DNA of 64,000 nucleotides. Origin: Variovorax gracilis (lineage in GTDB: Bacteria; Pseudomonadota; Gammaproteobacteria; Burkholderiales; Burkholderiaceae_C). Positions 38,275 through 45,853 of this stretch are shown piece after piece. The translations under genes and the position numbers were made by a program. Where the stretch lies: positions 682,001-746,000 of the forward strand of contig NZ_JASZYF010000001.1 of assembly GCF_030317115.1 (NCBI RefSeq). Reading direction: 5' to 3'. Position 1 is the stretch's first letter; every line of letters begins with the position of its first letter. The notes beneath the pieces were generated by a model that was given only the letters and a program-made list of their open reading frames with translations, ran no database searches and had not been told where the DNA came from.

Positions 38275-38303
38275 TGCATCAATCCCCTGGAGAATGCGCC
38301 GCG

Positions 38304-39410
38304 CTAGAAAGCGGTGCGGAACCCGAACTCGGTTCCCGTGGAAGCGCTGTTCGGCGAAGTGAGAACACCGCCCAGCGATTGCGCCGCGCCGTTGCTGTTC
38401 GAGATGCGCGCGACCGTGACATACGCGGCGCTTCGCTTCGACAGGTTGTGGACGTAGCCCAGGGCCACTTTCGCGGAAGTCGGCTTCGGCAGTCCGATGA
38501 GGGCATCGCGCTCATAGCGTGCGTACGAGAGCTTGATCTCGCCAGGACCGACCGGAAGGTTCAGGCCCACCAGCGCACCCTCGCCATCGATCGAGCCCAG
38601 CGACTCGTCGTAGTACTCGGCCATGAGCTTCAGGTTCATCAGCGACTCGACGACGTACGAGATGCCGAAGTTCGTCATGCGGAGGTCACCGGTGGCATAA
38701 GTGGTCTTGCCGGTGGCGATCGCCACGTTGAAGGGCCCGTTGAGATAGCCCACGCGGCCACCCGCGTAATTGCCATCGTCCTTGGTCGAAAGGGGAATGG
38801 GGCCCGGGAGGACGGCTCTCGAGTCGTTCTCACCCGTCGCAATCATCAGCTGCCCGTAGAAGCCGCCCAGCGAAGGAGGCAGGAAGTAACCGACACTGTT
38901 CGACGCGCGCGTCCCCGTCGGTGCAGCGAGGCCGCTCTGGCTGGCGAAGTAGACATGGTTTGCGCCGATCCCACCGCCGGTGCCGAAGGGATCGAACAGC
39001 GCCGTGTTCCAGAACGTGGGCGTGTAGTCGCGACCCAGGCGCACTTCGCCGAACGGCCCCGACAGGCTGACCGTCGAGCGGCGCGACCACGTCAAGCCAC
39101 CGGAGCCTGTGGTGCCGCTGATCTGGTTGTTGGTGTTTGTGAGGTAACCGGTGCCGGCGTCGTTCTGCAGGCCGGCTTCGAGCCAGAAGCCCGCGGCGTA
39201 GCCTCCGCCCAGGTCCTCGGTCCCCCGGAAACCGAGGCGGCTGAAGGTGTTGGAGCTGTTGGTCAGTTGCCATTTGCTCGACGAGATCGGCCCGGACCCG
39301 GTGGTGTAGGCAACCGCGGCGTCCAGCACGCCGAACAAGGTCACGCTCGATTGCGCGCAGGCCATCGACGCGGCCGCGCATGCGGCCGCGGCCACAAAGG
39401 TCTTCTTCAT
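38304..39410 (-). CDS. Outer-membrane porin
   Basis: This 368-residue Burkholderiales-type trimeric porin has a 19-residue signal peptide (ACAAASMACAQ cleavage) and the first strand SSVTLFGVLDAAVAYTT. Features are the SRLGFRGTEDLGGG motif, a stretch SLSGPFGEVRLGR, and a C-terminal beta signal FGFRTAF with terminal Phe. It is in the operon between the MFS gene and the ferredoxin-reductase gene, a common companion for aromatic acid uptake. Sixteen strands are expected for the family. Confidence 0.91.
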   Translation of the reverse strand: MKKTFVAAAACAAASMACAQSSVTLFGVLDAAVAYTTGSGPISSSKWQLTNSSNTFSRLGFRGTEDLGGGYAAGFWLEAGLQNDAGTGYLTNTNNQISGTTGSGGLTWSRRSTVSLSGPFGEVRLGRDYTPTFWNTALFDPFGTGGGIGANHVYFASQSGLAAPTGTRASNSVGYFLPPSLGGFYGQLMIATGENDSRAVLPGPIPLSTKDDGNYAGGRVGYLNGPFNVAIATGKTTYATGDLRMTNFGISYVVESLMNLKLMAEYYDESLGSIDGEGALVGLNLPVGPGEIKLSYARYERDALIGLPKPTSAKVALGYVHNLSKRSAAYVTVARISNSNGAAQSLGGVLTSPNSASTGTEFGFRTAF

Positions 39411-39432
39411 TGGTTTTTTCTTTCGGGGAGGA

Positions 39433-40401
39433 TTAAATGTCGAGCACGAGCGGGCCGCGTTTGCAACCCGATACGCAAATCATCATGGTCTTGTTCGACG
39501 CCCGTTCCAGCTTCGTCAGGATGCCGTCGTGGTGGTCGATCTCACCATCGAGCACCTTCGTTTCGCAGGCGCCGCAGACGCCTTCCTTGCAACTGTGGTC
39601 GGGGTTGAGGCCGGCGTCGATCAGGCTGTCGAGGATCGATTTGCCTGGCGGAACTTCGACGGTCTTGCCGCTCTTCGCGCACTCGACCATGTAGCTCTGC
39701 GTAGCACTCGGCGCCTCGACGTGAACGGCTGCGAAACGCTCGATGTGCGCATGTGGATAGGCAAGCTGCTCGCAGGTCTTCTCGAAGCCGTCGAGCATCG
39801 GCGTGGGGCCGCAGCAGTAGTAGTGGCTGTCGGCGCCCTTGCCGGCCAGCAGCTCTGCCAGATTGGGCGGTCCGCCCTTCTCTTCGTCGAAGTGCCAGGT
39901 GAGTTGCACCGACTTCTCGGCCGCCAGCGCGGTGATGGCTTCGACGAAGGCAGCTTCCTTGCGGGCACGCGCGCAGTAGAGCAGTTCGACCGGCTTGCCG
40001 ATCGCCACCAGGCGCTGAAGCATGCACCAGATGGGCGTCACGCCGATGCCGCCGGCCACCAGCACCGAGCGCTCGGCGCCCTCTTCGAGCTTGAAGTTGT
40101 TGCGCGGCACCGAAATCGGGAGCGTCATGCCCACGCGCAACTGCTGGTGCACATAGCGCGATCCGCCGCGGCTCTTGCGATCGTTCAGAACGCCGACCAC
40201 GTAGCGCTGGCGATCGGTCGACGGGTTGCACAGCGAGTAGCTGCGCACCAGCCCGTTGGGCAGGTGCAGGTCGATGTGGGAGCCGGCTTCGAAGGCGGGG
40301 AAATCCACTTCCGGCGTGGCCGGTCGGAACTCGACGCTGACGATGCCGTCGGCCTCGTAGCGCATCGTGTGCACCAGGGCGTTCAGCGTGGGGGATGACA
40401 T
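39433..40401 (-). CDS. Flavin/[2Fe-2S] oxygenase reductase (VanB/phthalate dioxygenase reductase type)
   Basis: The 322-residue reductase passes electrons from NAD(P)H to the adjacent Rieske oxygenase. The N-terminal flavin domain has RSYSLCNPS, the nucleotide domain has VAGGIGVTPIWCM and the CCGPTPML motif, and the C-terminal plant-type ferredoxin domain binds 2Fe-2S with CKEGVCGAC and a later Cys in ICVSGC. The domain order is that of class IA oxygenase reductases. Start 40401 is preferred, with an AGGT ribosome site; the upstream frame overlaps the RidA gene and is discarded. Confidence 0.92.
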   Translation of the reverse strand: MSSPTLNALVHTMRYEADGIVSVEFRPATPEVDFPAFEAGSHIDLHLPNGLVRSYSLCNPSTDRQRYVVGVLNDRKSRGGSRYVHQQLRVGMTLPISVPRNNFKLEEGAERSVLVAGGIGVTPIWCMLQRLVAIGKPVELLYCARARKEAAFVEAITALAAEKSVQLTWHFDEEKGGPPNLAELLAGKGADSHYYCCGPTPMLDGFEKTCEQLAYPHAHIERFAAVHVEAPSATQSYMVECAKSGKTVEVPPGKSILDSLIDAGLNPDHSCKEGVCGACETKVLDGEIDHHDGILTKLERASNKTMMICVSGCKRGPLVLDI

Positions 40402-40429
40402 GGCGGGAACCTCGAAGAAACGATTCAGT

Positions 40430-40858
40430 TCAATGGGCCGTGCGCAGGTCGACATCGAGCCGCGCGAAGGCGTCGATCTCGACGCGCAATTCCGGAAACA
40501 CGAGCGCGCTGACCGCGACCAGCGTCGACGCCGGATACGGTGCCTGCGCAAAGAAGTCGTGCCGCGCGCGACCGACTTCGTCCTTGTCCGCGATGTCGGT
40601 CACGTACACGACGAGCTTGACGATGTTGTGAACGCCGCCGCCGGCAGCCTCCAGCAGCGCTCGAACCTTGCGCAGCACCACGAGCGTCTGCTCGTAGGCG
40701 CCGAGCGGGGCACCGGACTGCGCGGCATCGCGTGAAGCCGGATGAGCGGTCTGGCCCGAAAACACCACCTCCTGCCCGACGACCAACGCGTTGGACCAGG
40801 TGGCGCGCGCCAGATCGGGCACGGCCTCGCAGGCGACACGACGCACCGGGAGGGTCAT
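40430..40858 (-). CDS. RidA family protein
   Basis: The 142-residue Rid-family (YjgF/YER057c) protein is of the type that hydrolyses enamines or imines, or acts as 2-aminomuconate deaminase. The core VVFSGQTAHPASRDA, LVVLRKVRALLEAAGGGVHNIVKLVVYVTDI and ASTLVAVSALVFPELRVEIDAFA fits the trimeric fold, with the conserved Glu near the end of the fold. It overlaps the Rieske oxygenase gene by ATGA and lies 28 bases upstream of the reductase gene. The location suggests that an unstable nitrogenous or carbonyl intermediate is handled. Confidence 0.87.
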   Translation of the reverse strand: MTLPVRRVACEAVPDLARATWSNALVVGQEVVFSGQTAHPASRDAAQSGAPLGAYEQTLVVLRKVRALLEAAGGGVHNIVKLVVYVTDIADKDEVGRARHDFFAQAPYPASTLVAVSALVFPELRVEIDAFARLDVDLRTAH

Positions 40859-41880
40859 GACGCGTTCGCGCCTTCCAGTTGCTGCTGCGCCAGGCCACGC
40901 AGGTGGCGACGCAGGCGCACGATGCCGAGGTCGTGCTGGTAGAGCTGCTCGTGCTGGTTGGCATCCGGCTCCATGTTCTCGATCAGCACGCGATCCTGTT
41001 CGAGCACGTGCCAGTGGCGCGCCTCGAGGCGATTCTTGTAAAGGAAGCGCCAGGTGTCGCGCTCCCAGCCCACCGGCAGCCTGCGCACGCGCCAGTGGAA
41101 GGCGCACGACAACGTCGGCGAGATCGGCGTGTAGCTGCCGACGATGATGAAGTTGCCGCCGGGGCCACCGGTCTTCGGGTACGGGATCTCCAGGCGCATC
41201 CAGTGCAGTCCGGTGTCGGACCATTCGGTCCAGTCGAAGTTGACGTTGCGCTGGCCTTCCTTCTCGAACACGAAGCCTGTGTCCGTCGCGCGGATGCCGA
41301 ACTTGGCGGTGGAGTCGCCTTCGGCCATCGAGTGCGACTGCTTGTGCAGGAAGGTGCCGTGCATGGGGTCCATCACGTTGTCCAGCACGTAGCGGTAGTC
41401 ACCCTTCCATTCCGCATAGCAGAGGAAGCTGGAGTACTGCGCGTCGTCGGTCAGTTGCTCGGGCAGCACCAGCGGCGGCGGGGTCTCGACCGACTCCTTG
41501 GAGTTGTAGAGCCACACGGCGCCGGCGCGCTCTTCGACGTGATAGAAGCGCGTGGCCTGTGAGCCTTCGAGCTTGCAACCGGGGCTGCCCGGCACGCGGG
41601 TGACGACGCCGTCACAGCGGACTTCGACACCGTGGTACGGGCAGGACAGGCGATCGCCGAGGATCACGCCCTGCGACAACGGCGCGCCACGATGCGGGCA
41701 ACGGTCTTCGAGCGCATGCAGCTTGCCGGCATGGTCGCGCCAGAAGGCGAACTTGCGGCCGAGGCGGCGCAGCGAGACGGGCGATTCCTTGATGAAGCTC
41801 GTCGGGCAGATCGGATACCAGAGATCCTTCAGGCCGATTTCGAGCAGTTGGTCGACCGGGTCATCGTGGGGAGTGGTCAT
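40855..41880 (-). CDS. Rieske non-heme iron oxygenase, single-component alpha subunit
   Basis: This 341-residue oxygenase resembles VanA, TsaM and related alpha-only class IA enzymes. The Rieske cluster is bound by Cys61-His63 (CPHRG) and Cys80-His83 (CPYHG). The mononuclear iron site has the bridging aspartate region DNVMDPMHGTFLH with His174 and His179. No beta subunit is encoded, consistent with this class. Demethylation or ring hydroxylation of an aromatic acid is typical. It is coupled to RidA by an ATGA overlap. Confidence 0.92.
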   Translation of the reverse strand: MTTPHDDPVDQLLEIGLKDLWYPICPTSFIKESPVSLRRLGRKFAFWRDHAGKLHALEDRCPHRGAPLSQGVILGDRLSCPYHGVEVRCDGVVTRVPGSPGCKLEGSQATRFYHVEERAGAVWLYNSKESVETPPPLVLPEQLTDDAQYSSFLCYAEWKGDYRYVLDNVMDPMHGTFLHKQSHSMAEGDSTAKFGIRATDTGFVFEKEGQRNVNFDWTEWSDTGLHWMRLEIPYPKTGGPGGNFIIVGSYTPISPTLSCAFHWRVRRLPVGWERDTWRFLYKNRLEARHWHVLEQDRVLIENMEPDANQHEQLYQHDLGIVRLRRHLRGLAQQQLEGANAS

Positions 41881-41920
41881 GATGGTTCCTCTTGAATGGG
41901 GGTAGGCGGCGTCCGAAGAC

Positions 41921-42139
41921 TCAGGCGCCGAGAGCGGCCATCTCTTCGCGGTAGATGGCCTCGGTCCAGAGCTTTCCGCTCGGGCTGGCGAGGCCGCTCT
42001 GGTTGAGCTGCTCGACCAGGCCCGCCAGATCGTGGATGCCTGCCGCGTAGGCGCGCTCGATGGCGTCGCCGAGCAGGTCCTCGTAGGTGGTGGGAGTGCG
42101 CTGGCGCGCTTGGTGGGGATCGAGATAACGGTCGGTCAT
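41921..42139 (-). CDS. Small recombinase-like helix-turn-helix protein
   Basis: This 72-residue protein reads as a helix-turn-helix core (EDLLGDAIERAYAAGIHDL then LVEQLNQSGLASPSGKLWT). The start is the ATG at 42139, preceded by GGAG; the upstream frame has no support. Such short recombinase-like HTH proteins turn up beside Rieske oxygenase genes in Comamonadaceae, though without a tested role that I know of. It may be a small regulator or an accessory subunit. Confidence 0.65.
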   Translation of the reverse strand: MTDRYLDPHQARQRTPTTYEDLLGDAIERAYAAGIHDLAGLVEQLNQSGLASPSGKLWTEAIYREEMAALGA

Positions 42140-42203
42140 GGTTCGCTCCATCGAAAAAAAGTGGGTCATGCGGAATTGCAGCTGTCGCTCCGGAGGGCCG
42201 GTC

Positions 42204-42539
42204 TCACTGGCCGCCGTTGCGTACACGTTCGCGGATGTGCTCACGCACCGGAACGAAGTCGTAGGTGGGATAGCACTCGGTACTGAATACGCCCCAGGCG
42301 CGGCGCTCGAGTTCGAGATTCACGAGCGGCAGCTTCTCGGGTGCAAGCTCCAGCGTGAGGATCTGCCCGAGCCCCATGGCCACCGTCCACGACACAACGC
42401 GCGTGCCTTCCGGTGGGAACGACTCCCACCAGTCGCTGGCCTTCATGCGCGACTGCACGTCGTCCAGCGTCAGGCCGGGGTGGTGCTTCATCACGATGGT
42501 GAGCAGCATCGTCTGGGAAGCGGCGGGCGAGGAGCTCAT
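42204..42539 (-). CDS. Uncharacterised small protein in catabolic operon
   Basis: This 111-residue protein is not recognised. The beta-rich N-terminal TMLLTIVMKHHPGLTLDDVQ and the alternating strands that follow suggest a ferredoxin-like or dimeric alpha/beta barrel fold, as in small isomerases and Dabb proteins; this is a guess from pattern. The ATG at 42539 sits 11 bases after the monooxygenase stop. The upstream frame antisenses nothing useful and is ignored. Confidence 0.6.
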   Translation of the reverse strand: MSSSPAASQTMLLTIVMKHHPGLTLDDVQSRMKASDWWESFPPEGTRVVSWTVAMGLGQILTLELAPEKLPLVNLELERRAWGVFSTECYPTYDFVPVREHIRERVRNGGQ

Positions 42540-42550
42540 CTGGCTCTCGC

Positions 42551-43699
42551 TCAGGCGGCCTCGGCCGCGACGGGCACCGCCCACGCGTCGTAGCCGTAGA
42601 CCCAGTCGGCGTTGCCGCCTTCGCGCAGCCAGTTGTTGCCGCGCGAACCGAGTTGCACCTGGCTCGCGCGCTCGATGCGAGCCTGCTCGTAGCGCTGCAG
42701 CGCCGCGGCAGCATCGCTCATCGCGACGCCTTCGAGGTGGCGGGCCAGCACGACGGCGTCTTCGATCGCCATGCCAGCGCCTTGCGCCATGAAAGGCAAC
42801 ATCGGGTGCGCCGCATCGCCCAGCAGCGCCATGCGGCCCTTCGCCCAGGCCGGCATCGGGTCGCGCTCGTACAGCGCCGTCTTGAGCACGGTGTCGCAGG
42901 CGTCGAGCAAGGCACGTGCCTCGGGGTGGTAGGCCACGTACTGCTCGCGCAGTTCGTCGACGCTGCCAGGTGCGGTCCACGATTCGAGATGCCAGGTGTC
43001 TTGCGGCGTGGTCGCGAAGATGAAGATGTCCTTGCCCCGGTTCAGCGGGAACGTCACGATCTGGCTTTGCGGATTGGGGCCCCACCACTTGGTGAAGGCG
43101 CCGAGATTGGACACACCGGCCACGCGCTCGGCCGGCACCACGGCGCGGTACGCGACGATCCCGGTGAAGCGCGGGCTTTCGGCGCCGAACATGGCGGTGC
43201 GCACGGCCGAGTGGATGCCGTCCGCGCCGAGCAGCATGCCGACGCGGACGCTGCTGCCGTCTTCGAAATCCACGCTCACGCCGTCCTTGTCCGCGGCGAT
43301 GGACTTGGCCCGCTTGCCCAGGGCGACGCACTCGGCGGGGAACATGTCTGCCAGCGCGGCCAGCAGGTCGGCTCGGTGGATCGTGAGCTGGGGCGCGCCA
43401 TAGCGCTCCTCGGCCGAATCGGCCATTTCGAGCCGCGACGTTTCCTCGCCGGTGTCGTAGGTCCGGCTGATGCGGTGCGTGGGGCGCGCAGCCGTCACGC
43501 GGGCTGCTTCGCCCACACCCAGTCCGTCGAGCGCACGCACGGCATTGGGCGTCAGGTTGATGTCGGCGCCGACGCGCGCAAACTGCTTCGCCTGCTCGAA
43601 CACGACCACGTCGTGCCCCGCGCGCTGCAGTGCGATGCCGGCGACCAGGCCGCCGATGCCGGCACCGACGATGCCGATGGTGGATTCGTTTGTCTTCAA
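42551..43699 (-). CDS. FAD-dependent aromatic hydroxylase, NicC/salicylate hydroxylase-like
   Basis: This 382-residue group A flavin monooxygenase uses NAD(P)H and O2. The Rossmann motif GIVGAGIGGL begins near residue 9, the second motif LLGADGIHS near residue 161, and the FAD ribityl motif LLGDAAHPMLPFMAQGA lies in the last third. From memory it is most like 6-hydroxynicotinate 3-monooxygenase NicC: LTIHRADLLA, KWWGPN and the near-terminal ASQVQ...WVYGYD order match. That would suggest oxidative decarboxylation of a hydroxyaromatic acid. The TTG at 43699 is chosen because AAGGAG stands 6 bases upstream; the TTG at 43732 would overlap the tctC stop. Confidence 0.88.
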   Translation of the reverse strand: MKTNESTIGIVGAGIGGLVAGIALQRAGHDVVVFEQAKQFARVGADINLTPNAVRALDGLGVGEAARVTAARPTHRISRTYDTGEETSRLEMADSAEERYGAPQLTIHRADLLAALADMFPAECVALGKRAKSIAADKDGVSVDFEDGSSVRVGMLLGADGIHSAVRTAMFGAESPRFTGIVAYRAVVPAERVAGVSNLGAFTKWWGPNPQSQIVTFPLNRGKDIFIFATTPQDTWHLESWTAPGSVDELREQYVAYHPEARALLDACDTVLKTALYERDPMPAWAKGRMALLGDAAHPMLPFMAQGAGMAIEDAVVLARHLEGVAMSDAAAALQRYEQARIERASQVQLGSRGNNWLREGGNADWVYGYDAWAVPVAAEAA

Positions 43700-43705
43700 G
43701 TCTGT

Positions 43706-43711
43706 CTCCTT
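43706..43711 (-). promoter_or_regulatory. Ribosome-binding site deciding the TTG start of the monooxygenase
   Basis: AAGGAG on the minus strand, 6 bases before the TTG at 43699, is the only strong site in this region and decides the start codon of the flavin monooxygenase. Confidence 0.6.
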
Positions 43712-43721
43712 CACGTCTTGC

Positions 43722-44777
43722 TTATTCGGCAACGATGTTGCGGGCCTTGATGATCTTGGCCCACACAGCCGTTTCGTCCCGCATCGCGGTGGCGAATTCG
43801 GCCGGCTTCATGGCAGCGCTGGTCATGCCTTGCGCCTGCAGGCGCTCGCTCACATCGGGCTGGGCCAGGATCTCTGCGGCATCTTTCGCAAGCTGCTGTG
43901 CGATGGCCGGCGGCGTGCCGGCGGGCGCGAGCAGGCCGTACCACGACGTCACATTCACGCCCTGGATACCCTGCTCCGACAGCGTCGGGATCTCGGGCGC
44001 GACGGGGCTGCGCTTGGCTTCAGTCACGCCGAGCGCGACCAGCTTTCCACTCTTGATGAAAGGCAACGTCGCCGGCAGATTGCTGAACATCAGCGGCACC
44101 ACGCCGCCGAGTACATCATTGAGCGCGGGGCCCGTGCCCTTGTAGGGGACGTGCAGCAGGTCCACACCGGCCTGTTGCTTGAACAGTTCGCCCGCTAGGT
44201 GCAAGCCGCTGCCCACGCCGGGCGACGCATAGGACAAGGTGTTCGGCTTGGCCTTGGCCTGCGCCACCAGGTCCTTGGCGGTCTTGATGCCGGCGCCCGG
44301 CGACGCGACCAGCACGTTCGGTGCCTTGGCCAGCATGGTGACCGGCACGAAGTCCTTCTCGATGTTGAACGGGAAGTTCGGCATCAAGGTCGGGTTGATC
44401 GTGAGGTTGCCGGCCGGAACCACCAGCAGCGTGTGGCCATCGCCCTTGGCGCGCTTGACCTTGTCCATGCCGATGTTGCCGGCCGCACCCGCCATGTTCT
44501 CCACCACGGCCGCCTGGCCGTAGCGCTTGGCCAGGCCGTCGGACAGAACACGTGCCAGCGTATCGACCGGCCCGCCGGGCGGAAACGGCGAAATGATGGT
44601 GAAGCGCTCGCTCGACAGCTGCTTGTGCGCTTCGGTCTGTGCAAGTGCAGGTGCGCAACAAAGCGCCATCGCAAGCGTAGCGATGCCCGTTCGAAGGACA
44701 CCGCAGAACCGGCTTTGCCGGGCTGCAGGTGTTGGCGTGGCGACACGAAGTGCGCGAAGACGGGGGGTGTATTTCAT
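43722..44777 (-). CDS. TctC/Bug-type periplasmic solute-binding protein 2
   Basis: This 351-residue receptor is a second Bug protein in the block, with FTIISPFPPGGPVDTLARVL, AGAAGNIGMDKV, YASPGVGSGLHLAGE and VPYKGTGPALNDV. The signal peptide is unusually long: about 30 residues (basic and proline-rich) precede the hydrophobic core TGIATLAMALCCAPALAQ. Most of that leader is encoded by a copy of the dispersed hairpin repeat at 44701-44767, so the N-terminus appears to have been rebuilt by the repeat. No other start codon offers a signal peptide. It overlaps the VOC gene by ATGA. Confidence 0.87.
   Translation of the reverse strand: MKYTPRLRALRVATPTPAARQSRFCGVLRTGIATLAMALCCAPALAQTEAHKQLSSERFTIISPFPPGGPVDTLARVLSDGLAKRYGQAAVVENMAGAAGNIGMDKVKRAKGDGHTLLVVPAGNLTINPTLMPNFPFNIEKDFVPVTMLAKAPNVLVASPGAGIKTAKDLVAQAKAKPNTLSYASPGVGSGLHLAGELFKQQAGVDLLHVPYKGTGPALNDVLGGVVPLMFSNLPATLPFIKSGKLVALGVTEAKRSPVAPEIPTLSEQGIQGVNVTSWYGLLAPAGTPPAIAQQLAKDAAEILAQPDVSERLQAQGMTSAAMKPAEFATAMRDETAVWAKIIKARNIVAE
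44701..44767 (+). repeat. Dispersed hairpin repeat, copy C, inside tctC 2
   Basis: This copy has CCGCAGAACCGGCTTTGCCG, then GGCGTGGCGACACGAAGTG and a G-rich tail, lacking the central C/G hairpin of copies A and D. It overlaps the codons for residues 4 to about 26 of the minus-strand TctC protein. Confidence 0.7.
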
Positions 44778-45745
44778 TTCTTTTCAGTCAGGAACTTGCC
44801 TTGCGGGCCTTCGACGTTCTTCTGGCGGCGCGTGTTGCCGTCCAGCCCGCCATCGACCGCCCATTCCGCAAACACGGTCGGACCGGGTTCGAATTCACGC
44901 GGCTGCCACTCGGCCGTGAGTTGGTCTTCGTCGGCGTAGTACTCGATCAGGCCGCCGGCCGGATTCTTGAAGTACCAGAAGTACGCAGACGACACGGGAT
45001 GCCGGCCCGGCCCGAGCTGCGTTTCCCAGCCCTTGCGCGAGAAATGCAGGCCGCCGCCGAACACTTCATGGATGTCGCGCACCGTGAAAGCCACGTGGTT
45101 GAGTCCGCGCTTGCCCGAAGGGATCTGCAGCAGGAACAGGTCATGGTGGCCGCCATCCGGTGCACAGCGCATGAAGGCGCCGCGATTGGGATAGCTGTCG
45201 GACGACACGAAGCCGAAGCGATCGCGGTAGAACGCGCTGGTCGACTGAACGTCACTGACGAAGAACACCACGTGGCCCACTTCGATGGGCGTGGCACGCT
45301 CGTAGATCGGGGCCGGCTGGTTGACGCGGGGCTTGGCGACCCAGGTGTTCATCGCACCGCAGTCGATCTCCACGGCGTGCTTGCGGCTGACCTGGAGGCG
45401 CACGGCCATGCCATTCGGATCGATGCAGCCGATGCGGCGCGCGCCGTCGACGATGCTGTCGACGAAGCCGGGGTCCTTGGCGATCGCGGCGGCATAGCGG
45501 TCGAGGTCAGCATCGCTTTCGACACCCCACACCACTTCGCGCAGCGTGGGCCCCTCCTCCATCGCCGGCGGAAGGCCTGGCTTGTCCAACGCCGCGACGA
45601 CGACCCGGCAGCCATTCAGGCACTCGAAGACGAGTTCGTCAGCGGCCTCGGACTTCAGGGTCAGACCCCAGTCCTGGAAAAAGCCGCGGCAGGTGGGGAG
45701 GTCGTCCGCCCCGTAGGTGATCTGGTCGATGCCCAAAACGCTCAT
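44774..45745 (-). CDS. Two-domain VOC extradiol-type dioxygenase
   Basis: This 323-residue type I extradiol ring-cleavage dioxygenase-like protein has two vicinal oxygen chelate modules. The C-terminal, catalytic half has the 2-His-1-carboxylate triad: His158 in EVGHVVFF, His217 in GLNHVAFTV and Glu268 in GGLIEYY. The N-terminal half begins at QITYGADDLPTCRGFF without the full triad. Such enzymes open catechol-like rings next to the hydroxyls. The substrate is presumably made by the neighbouring hydroxylases. It lies between the aldehyde dehydrogenase and tctC 2 genes. Confidence 0.88.
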   Translation of the reverse strand: MSVLGIDQITYGADDLPTCRGFFQDWGLTLKSEAADELVFECLNGCRVVVAALDKPGLPPAMEEGPTLREVVWGVESDADLDRYAAAIAKDPGFVDSIVDGARRIGCIDPNGMAVRLQVSRKHAVEIDCGAMNTWVAKPRVNQPAPIYERATPIEVGHVVFFVSDVQSTSAFYRDRFGFVSSDSYPNRGAFMRCAPDGGHHDLFLLQIPSGKRGLNHVAFTVRDIHEVFGGGLHFSRKGWETQLGPGRHPVSSAYFWYFKNPAGGLIEYYADEDQLTAEWQPREFEPGPTVFAEWAVDGGLDGNTRRQKNVEGPQGKFLTEKK

Positions 45746-45770
45746 ATCAATCTCTCCATTCAAGAAATAC

Positions 45771-45850
45771 CGCGGAACCGGCTTTGCCGGGCCGCTGGTA
45801 TTGCCCCCTGAAAGGGGGTTGGCGGCCACACGAAGTGGGCAAGCCCGGGG
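45771..45850 (+). repeat. Dispersed hairpin repeat, copy D
   Basis: This is the best copy: CGCGGAACCGGCTTTGCCGG, GCCGC, then CCCCCTGAAAGGGGG and CACACGAAGTGGGCAAGC. The CCCCCT and AGGGGG arms make a perfect stem. It sits in the 108-base gap between the aldehyde dehydrogenase and the VOC dioxygenase genes and could punctuate or stabilise the long transcript. Confidence 0.8.
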
Positions 45851-45853
45851 TGT

